Source: CAZGWE01 sp964529405 (lineage in GTDB: Bacteria > Patescibacteriota > UBA1384 > XYA2-FULL-43-10 > 1-14-0-10-43-13). Taken from it: DNA of 15,602 nucleotides. A model generated the notes under the pieces. It saw only the letters and a program-made list of their open reading frames with translations, made no database searches and was not told the origin of the DNA. The stretch is taken from NCBI GenBank assembly GCA_964529405.1, contig CAZGWE010000019.1, positions 1 to 15,602 on the forward strand, in the 5' to 3' direction. Below are positions 10,814 to 15,602 of this stretch, piece after piece (the first letter of the stretch is position 1; each line of letters begins with the position of its first letter). The position numbers were made by a program, and so were the translations under genes.

Positions 10814-13501
10814 TTAAGAGTATATTTTCACGCCGGACGATCTTTTCTGCCGGTACCACTTGGCGATTTCGGAGGCAATAAAAGCGATAATAGCAAACAA
10901 GACAATGACGGAGACTTCATCCGCCTTCATTAAGACCAAATCAAAGACCGACCGGAGTGGCGTAAACATAATAACAACTTGCAAAAGGATGGATATTGTA
11001 ATCGAGGTGAGCATAAATTTATTAGCAAAGAACTCCTTTGTTTTTTGCCAGAAACAGCTCCTGGCACGCAGCGAAAAGGCAAAAAACAATCCTGTCAATA
11101 TGGTATGGAAAAAGACAAGGGTGCGGGCTTTCTCGATCGAATCCTGCAAGCCCCAAAGATAAAGGATAAGTCCCAAGACAAAGGCAACCGAAGAAAGAAA
11201 GACGGCACTTAAGATCGGGCCTTTCATCGAACTCGCCAGGGCGGGCCGCGGTTTTTCCTGCATAATGCTTTTAGCCGGTTTTTCAAAAGCAAAAGCCAGG
11301 GCCGGCAGGCCGTCAGTCACAATATTGATCCAGAGGATCTGAACCGTGAGCAGCGGCATCGGTAAACCGGCCAGAAAAGCAAAGACAACCAGAAAGATTT
11401 CGTTAAAATTTCCCGAGAGCAGAAAAACAATAGCATTCCTAATGTTGTCATAGATCGCCCTGCCGTAAGCGATCGCCGAGATAATCGTCGTGTACTTATC
11501 ATCCGATAAAATTATGTCGGCAGAGTCCCTGGCCACATCCGTGCCGCGTTTGCCCATAGCGATGCCGATAGCAGCTTCTTTGAGTGCCGGCGCATCATTG
11601 ACGCCATCACCGGTAACAGCTACTGACAAACCCATCGCCTTTAAGGCTTTGACAACCCTCATTTTGTTCTCCGGGGTGGCCCGGGCAATAATTTTTAATC
11701 TCTTTAAACGTTTAATTAATTCGTCTTCCGACAGTTTATCCAGCTTGCTACCCTCAATCACCTCCGAACAATCAGAACATAAGCCAACCTTATCGGCCAC
11801 ATAGCGGGCTGTGTCTAAATGGTCCCCGGTGATGATAATGGGGCGGATTCCGGCAGCCAGAGTCTGCTTCAATGCCTCGGCCACACCGACCGAAGGTTCG
11901 TCAACCAGGGCAATCAAGCCGATAAAATCCATCTCTCCCTTGCTATTCCGGGCCGATGTTTGAAAAAGGCGGGAAATCTCCAGATCAGAAATTTCTTTTC
12001 GCGACGATCTGCCGGTTGCTTCTTCCCCTTTGAATAGCAAAGGGGAAGAGGAACAGACGGCAAGCACCTTTAACCCCATCCGGCTCAACTCGCTGGCTTC
12101 GCTTAAGACTGATTCCGCCTGCCGGCTGTTCAGATCACAAAACTCAATTATTTTTTCCGGCGCCCCTTTGGCAATCAACAAATTATGCCGGCCGTTTTTA
12201 ACTAAAACAGCCATATATTTCTCGGCTGAATCAAAAGGCGCTTCCATCTCCCGTTTGAACTCCGTCGCTTGCCGCAAAATTGTTCCGTCAATATCTCTGG
12301 CTTTGTTAGCGATAGCAATTTCAATCGGGTCCCCGATGAGAACATCCCCGGCTTTTAGATCAAGATTTGAGCAGATAGCGCCATAGAGCAAAACTTTCCT
12401 GACAGAAGAGGACGAACCATGCCCGGGATTAATCCGTTCGAGTTTGTCTTTTTCTAAAACCGAGACCATTCCTACTACCAATTTGTTGTCGGTGAGCGTG
12501 CCGGTCTTATCCGTGGCAATAACGTTGACCGTACCAAGCTCCTCCACCACGCCCAACCTTCTGACTATGGCTTTTTCTTTGGCCATACGGGAAGTTCCAA
12601 TGGCCAATGAGAGAGTAATAATGGTCGGCAGGCTCTCCGGCACTGCCGCCACAAACAGGGCGATAGTAAAGGTCAAAAGAGGCAGGATTTCATAATTTTC
12701 GATATAGCCCAAGGTAAAAATCACAGTAACCAGGCCCAATGAAACAAAGGTTAGGATTTTACCCAGATACAAGCTCTCTTTCTCCAGGAGAATGGTCTCC
12801 TCGCCGGAGCCGACCAACCCGGCAATTTGCCCTAATTCCGTTGCCTGGCCTGTCGCGATAACCAGGCCGCGGCCGCGGCCTGCCACGACCGGAGTCGAAG
12901 CGTAAAGCAGGTTTTTACGGTCAGCCAAACCAGCTTCTTTCGAAATTTTTTGCTCGTTTTTGCCGACAGGCACGGATTCGCCGGTTAAAGAGGATTCGTC
13001 AACGCGCAGCGATTTGCTCTCAATAATTCTTAAGTCAGCCGGAATCTTGTCGCCGGCTTCAACCATAACAACATCGCCGGCAACCAGGTCCTCGTTGGGA
13101 ATAACCACCACTCTCCCGTCACGGATGACTTTACTTGAAACGCGGAACGACTTTTTAAGATCGTCAAGCGCTTTCTCAGCTTTGTACTCCTGTAAGAAAC
13201 CGAAGATGACATTAATTACGACTATGAAGGCCAAAATAGAAGCCTGGAGGGCGCCGTCAACGAAATAAGAGATAATGGCGGCAACCAATAAAAGAAAGAT
13301 AAAAAAGTTATCCAGCTGGCGTAATAAGATGGTCCAGGGACCGGCCCGCTTTATTTCGGAAAGCGAATTGGACCCGTGCCTTTTAAGCAAAGCTTTAGCC
13401 CGGTCGCTCGAGTGGCCCTTTGACGCCTCAACGCCAAAATGGGTTTCCAGTTCTTCGATTGACTGTTGATAGAATTTAATGTCGGCCACAATTCCCTCCA
13501 T
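10814..13501 (-). CDS. P2A-type cation-transporting P-type ATPase (Ca2+-like)
   Basis: Membrane pump exporting a cation, most likely Ca2+, at the cost of ATP. In order: an N-terminal cation ATPase domain (residues 10-75), TM1-2, the actuator loop with SLTGES (171-176), TM4 with AAVPESLPT (Pro288-Glu289), the phosphorylated Asp331 in DKTGTLT, the nucleotide domain with GDPIE (390-394) and KGAPE (445-449), TGD (558-560), the hinge TGDGVNDAP (630-638), then TM5-10. Asn698/Glu701 and Asn726/Thr729/Asp730 occupy the positions of SERCA Asn768/Glu771 and Asn796/Thr799/Asp800, supporting Ca2+. An expanded loop at 484-522 contains a palindrome-encoded stretch. AAGGA lies just before ATG 13501; GTG 13489 with GGAGG upstream is a competing start. 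It follows the VanW gene by 24 bp and is probably co-transcribed with it. Confidence 0.93.
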   Translation of the reverse strand: MEGIVADIKFYQQSIEELETHFGVEASKGHSSDRAKALLKRHGSNSLSEIKRAGPWTILLRQLDNFFIFLLLVAAIISYFVDGALQASILAFIVVINVIFGFLQEYKAEKALDDLKKSFRVSSKVIRDGRVVVIPNEDLVAGDVVMVEAGDKIPADLRIIESKSLRVDESSLTGESVPVGKNEQKISKEAGLADRKNLLYASTPVVAGRGRGLVIATGQATELGQIAGLVGSGEETILLEKESLYLGKILTFVSLGLVTVIFTLGYIENYEILPLLTFTIALFVAAVPESLPTIITLSLAIGTSRMAKEKAIVRRLGVVEELGTVNVIATDKTGTLTDNKLVVGMVSVLEKDKLERINPGHGSSSSVRKVLLYGAICSNLDLKAGDVLIGDPIEIAIANKARDIDGTILRQATEFKREMEAPFDSAEKYMAVLVKNGRHNLLIAKGAPEKIIEFCDLNSRQAESVLSEASELSRMGLKVLAVCSSSPLLFKGEEATGRSSRKEISDLEISRLFQTSARNSKGEMDFIGLIALVDEPSVGVAEALKQTLAAGIRPIIITGDHLDTARYVADKVGLCSDCSEVIEGSKLDKLSEDELIKRLKRLKIIARATPENKMRVVKALKAMGLSVAVTGDGVNDAPALKEAAIGIAMGKRGTDVARDSADIILSDDKYTTIISAIAYGRAIYDNIRNAIVFLLSGNFNEIFLVVFAFLAGLPMPLLTVQILWINIVTDGLPALAFAFEKPAKSIMQEKPRPALASSMKGPILSAVFLSSVAFVLGLILYLWGLQDSIEKARTLVFFHTILTGLFFAFSLRARSCFWQKTKEFFANKFMLTSITISILLQVVIMFTPLRSVFDLVLMKADEVSVIVLFAIIAFIASEIAKWYRQKRSSGVKIYS
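12021..12049. repeat. 12-bp-stem palindrome inside the ATPase gene
   Basis: TCTTCCCCTTTG (12021-12032) and CAAAGGGGAAGA (12038-12049) are perfect complements around AATAG. On the coding strand it encodes the SSPLLFKGEE stretch (about residues 485-494) in a loop between the nucleotide and phosphorylation domains. The form resembles short dispersed palindromes inserted in frame. Confidence 0.8.
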
Positions 13502-13518
13502 TTATCCTTAAGTAATTT

Positions 13519-13536
13519 AGCCGGCTTAAGCCGGCT
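13519..13536. other. 18-bp perfect palindrome centred on the VanW stop codon
   Basis: AGCCGGCTTAAGCCGGCT can form a 7-bp stem with a TTAA loop. The TAA stop of the upstream gene lies in the loop. No T-run follows on the minus strand, so it is probably an intercistronic hairpin rather than a terminator; it lies 18 bp before the ATPase start. Confidence 0.6.
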
Positions 13537-15307
13537 GTTTGCCGACCAGCCATTTTTCCGGCCACGGTACGTATTTGGAACGAAAATCAGTTTCCTGCAA
13601 GATTTGTCCGTCTCTCTCGACTTTATAGTGGAACTTGGCCGAAGCGCCCTGATGCGCTTTTTCAATCTGTTTTTCCTCGCCCGGCTGGAGAGTGTCGGTT
13701 TCGACATTAATACGGGGATCGGGGTCAACATAGTCGTAAACCTCGGGATCGCCGATGGCCACCCGGCGGCTGTCTTTGGTACCGTAAAACTCAAAGGTAA
13801 TCTTGATACCTTCGACCTTCGACTGGACAAGAACGTGGCTGGCAAGATTATTCTGAAATTTAAAGTCCGGCGCCGGGTCATAAATGGTGGCATCCATACC
13901 GACCGGCGGCTCATAGTAGCCGACTCGATATTTGTGGTTTTGGCGTTCGACTATTTTCATACCAGCGTTAAGCGCGGCCCGAAACAGGGTGGTTGAAACC
14001 TGGCACAAACCGCCGCCGAATTCAGGTGTCGTTTTGTCTTCTTTTATAACCAGCTCCGGCAGGTAGCCCGATTTATCGCTAATCTCGCCCAGTTTAGCCA
14101 AAGTCGAAAAGGTCTCACCGGGTTTTAAGAGAATACCGTTCAGGGCAGCGGCCCCGGTCTGGATGTTGTGAACGCGGTTAGCCGGCGAACCCTTAAAATT
14201 AGTTATACCGACTCCGACTAACTCAACGATTCCCAAGTCATTAATTTGGCTCTCACTGATTTCCGGCTGCTTGGTTTCGACGATCAAGGCAACTTTTTGC
14301 GGGTTGGCAATATCAGAATTTGTACCGACACGCAAAAACAAAGCGCTAATAATGGCCGCTTTGGTCTGGTTTTTATCCAGGGTTTTGCCGATTTGGGAAA
14401 TCTGGAAAAGGGCCGCCCTGCTATTATCAATCTTTAATTTTGCGTTAACCGGTTCGACATTAATGGCCGAAGCGACTGTGTTCAAAAAAGCGTTCAAGCG
14501 GCTGTCGTCGAGATATATCTCCAGATCGTCGTCCTTGACGCGCGACTTGACCAGGCCGCCAACAGTATCCTGGTCGAGCTTGTACTCCTGGTTCTCGTAG
14601 GTACAAACCAAATCGCCTTTTTCCAGAATCCGGTTAGCTTCAGCCAACCTGGCCAAAGCTTTCTCCTGGCTGACTTTGGGCTCATAGCTTTTGGCTTCGA
14701 AATTAATCGCTTCGTTCTTGAGGTTGGAGATCTGGTCTTTAAATTTTGAGACTATTTCATCTTGGGCAATGCGGCGGCCGGCTATCCTGTCGGCTGACAA
14801 TTTAAATTTGCTTTCTTTATAGACGATTGAGTAGTCCTTTTCCGGCGCGTCTATCTCTTTAGCCATAGCTTTGATCTTGTCGTTCAGTATTTCCTCGTTG
14901 TAAGAAAAGACCATGCCATGGTCTGTCTTGATAAAAATGGACCGGAGCTGCTGCCAAAGAGCGGTTTTGGTCTTTTGGTCCCGGCCAACCTGCCAAACCT
15001 TGTCCACTGTCGCTTCGGCATCAAAATGCAAGCCGATCTCGGCCGGTTTGATCTGATAGCTCTTCGCCCCGTCATTGGAACGGTAAACCAATTTGAATTC
15101 GCCGGCGCTAAAGTCGCCGGCTTTCTTGGCCAGGAGCGCCGCAGCCTCCTCTTTGTTCCGCTTAGCCAGGTTCTCCCCCGCTACATATTGGTTGGTAAAA
15201 ATGTGGTTGTAATTTAGAAGCGAATATGAACCAAAAGCTAAAGAGGGCATAAAAACCAGTAAAAAAATAGCAAGCAGAATGGCTCTGCCGATTTTCCGTT
15301 TACTCAA
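13526..15307 (-). CDS. VanW family protein with peptidoglycan-binding-like domains
   Basis: Membrane-anchored envelope protein. From the chosen TTG 15307 (593 aa) the order is: basic SKRKIGRA, one membrane segment (about 7-27), two repeated YoaR-type putative peptidoglycan-binding regions (about 64-210 and 234-334; the second contains LVCTYENQEYKLD), and the VanW domain (about 360-490) with LLKPGETFSTLAKLG, the hallmark EFGGGLCQVSTTLFRAAL, HKYRVGYYEPPVGMDATIY and DFKFQNN. A C-terminal segment (about 534-589) resembles a G5 domain. VanW occurs beside vancomycin-resistance genes but its activity is uncertain. The TTG start has GAGGT 8 nt upstream and a TATACT -10 at 15347-15352. The longest frame opens at ATG 15415 inside a repeat, upstream of that promoter, and is less likely. 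It heads a pair with the ATPase gene. Confidence 0.9.
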   Translation of the reverse strand: MSKRKIGRAILLAIFLLVFMPSLAFGSYSLLNYNHIFTNQYVAGENLAKRNKEEAAALLAKKAGDFSAGEFKLVYRSNDGAKSYQIKPAEIGLHFDAEATVDKVWQVGRDQKTKTALWQQLRSIFIKTDHGMVFSYNEEILNDKIKAMAKEIDAPEKDYSIVYKESKFKLSADRIAGRRIAQDEIVSKFKDQISNLKNEAINFEAKSYEPKVSQEKALARLAEANRILEKGDLVCTYENQEYKLDQDTVGGLVKSRVKDDDLEIYLDDSRLNAFLNTVASAINVEPVNAKLKIDNSRAALFQISQIGKTLDKNQTKAAIISALFLRVGTNSDIANPQKVALIVETKQPEISESQINDLGIVELVGVGITNFKGSPANRVHNIQTGAAALNGILLKPGETFSTLAKLGEISDKSGYLPELVIKEDKTTPEFGGGLCQVSTTLFRAALNAGMKIVERQNHKYRVGYYEPPVGMDATIYDPAPDFKFQNNLASHVLVQSKVEGIKITFEFYGTKDSRRVAIGDPEVYDYVDPDPRINVETDTLQPGEEKQIEKAHQGASAKFHYKVERDGQILQETDFRSKYVPWPEKWLVGKQPA

Positions 15308-15346
15308 CTTTTTAACCTCTTTTTTCTCTTCGGACACAATATGCTT

Positions 15347-15352
15347 AGTATA
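15347..15352 (-). promoter_or_regulatory. -10 element for the VanW-ATPase pair
   Basis: TATACT on the minus strand, preceded by TTAGG and a T-rich tract without a clear -35. It predicts a start near 15340, about 33 nt before the TTG start codon. Based on sequence only. Confidence 0.4.
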
Positions 15353-15408
15353 CCTAAAATTTGCAAAAAATAAAAAAGTTTTGACGTAAGTATCCAATTC
15401 TTTCACGG

Positions 15409-15471
15409 CTGTCATTCCTGCGGAGGCAGGAATCTTAAGATCCCGGCTCAGCAGACTGTCCGGGATGACAG
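15409..15471. repeat. Composite palindromic element (outer stem with two inner hairpins)
   Basis: Outer arms CTGTCAT (15409-15415) and ATGACAG (15465-15471) enclose hairpin ATTCCTGC/GCAGGAAT (15414-15421/15426-15433) and hairpin ATCCCGG/CCGGGAT (15440-15446/15460-15466), the hairpins sharing bases with the outer arms. The GTCATTCCTGC...GGATGAC form is typical of dispersed non-coding palindromic repeats in bacterial genomes. The longest VanW frame begins inside it. Confidence 0.7.
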
Positions 15472-15508
15472 AAAGGGAAATACAATGAAAATACTGAATG
15501 GTTACGTC

Positions 15509-15590
15509 TTGACAAGATAAACTCTCTTTTGTTGTATGTCGCTAGGGTACACTTAAAATAATAAAACAAGCCTTTCCGGCTTACTTTTTT
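15509..15590 (+). other. Right-edge spacer: weak promoter and small hairpin
   Basis: TTGACA (15509-15514), a 17-bp spacer and TTGTAT (15532-15537) could be a plus-strand promoter. AAGCC (15568-15572) and GGCTT (15578-15582) form a 5-bp hairpin followed by ACTTTTTT, a weak terminator shape. No gene is visible between 15472 and 15602; the promoter may serve something beyond the edge or a very short RNA. Confidence 0.3.
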
Positions 15591-15602
15591 GTTAATCCCC
15601 TT

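Noticed and set aside
13351..13914. Minus-strand frame of 187 codons over the VanW-ATPase junction
   Set aside because: It is a shifted-frame shadow of two clearly recognised genes, very rich in Arg/Ser/Lys.
15509..15590. A confident small RNA gene at the right edge
   Set aside because: The -10 matches only three of six consensus bases and the hairpin stem is 5 bp, too weak to call.

Overview
This 15.6 kb window is a mostly housekeeping segment of a bacterial draft genome. I infer a member of the Patescibacteria (CPR) with moderate confidence. The grounds are the rpsF-ssb-rpsR cluster, a short S18 carrying a CxxC...CxxH zinc ligand set, an S6 with a long charged tail, AT-rich degenerate spacer repeats, and the mixture of VanW-like, PRC-barrel and minimal nucleotidyltransferase genes. 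The genetic code looks standard. Eight genes stop at TAA, four at TAG (ssb, the PRC-barrel gene, groS, the nucleotidyltransferase) and one at TGA (the response-regulator gene). A run of 10 N at 8128-8137 marks a scaffold gap, so order across it is only as good as the scaffolding.

Layout, left to right. Positions 1-568 (minus) hold the N-terminal part of a G+C-rich PurM/AIR synthase-like gene that runs off the left edge and is cut by one in-frame amber codon at 188-190. A spacer with a promoter and palindromes follows, then ychF (plus). The ribosomal cluster rpsF-ssb-rpsR (plus) has its own promoter, an operator-like palindrome and a structured leader. Then come efp and a two-domain PRC-barrel protein (plus). 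A bidirectional terminator at 5308-5343 separates these from groES-groEL, read on the minus strand from a TTGACA promoter whose spacer and -10 contain an 18-bp perfect palindrome. Between groES and the gap lies a G+C-richer patch. It holds a stand-alone receiver-domain protein and a minus-strand promoter that fires straight into an intrinsic terminator. Beyond the gap are a nucleotidyltransferase (minus), CTP synthase pyrG (plus), and a minus-strand pair: a VanW-family wall protein followed after 24 bp by a P2A-type (Ca2+-like) P-type ATPase. The right edge holds a composite palindromic repeat and no recognisable gene.

Functionally the genes serve translation and ribosome assembly (YchF, S6, S18, EF-P), single-stranded DNA protection (SSB), protein folding (GroESL), nucleotide synthesis (PyrG, the broken PurM-like gene) and the cell envelope (VanW protein, cation pump). 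I see no defence system, CRISPR array, phage or transposase.

The unusual content is mostly non-coding: operator-like palindromes inside two promoters, a matched pair of about 75-nt imperfect inverted-repeat spacers in front of ssb and groEL, a promoter-terminator unit predicting a roughly 38-nt RNA, and perfect palindromes embedded in frame in the S6 and ATPase genes. None is confirmed; each is offered with a test.
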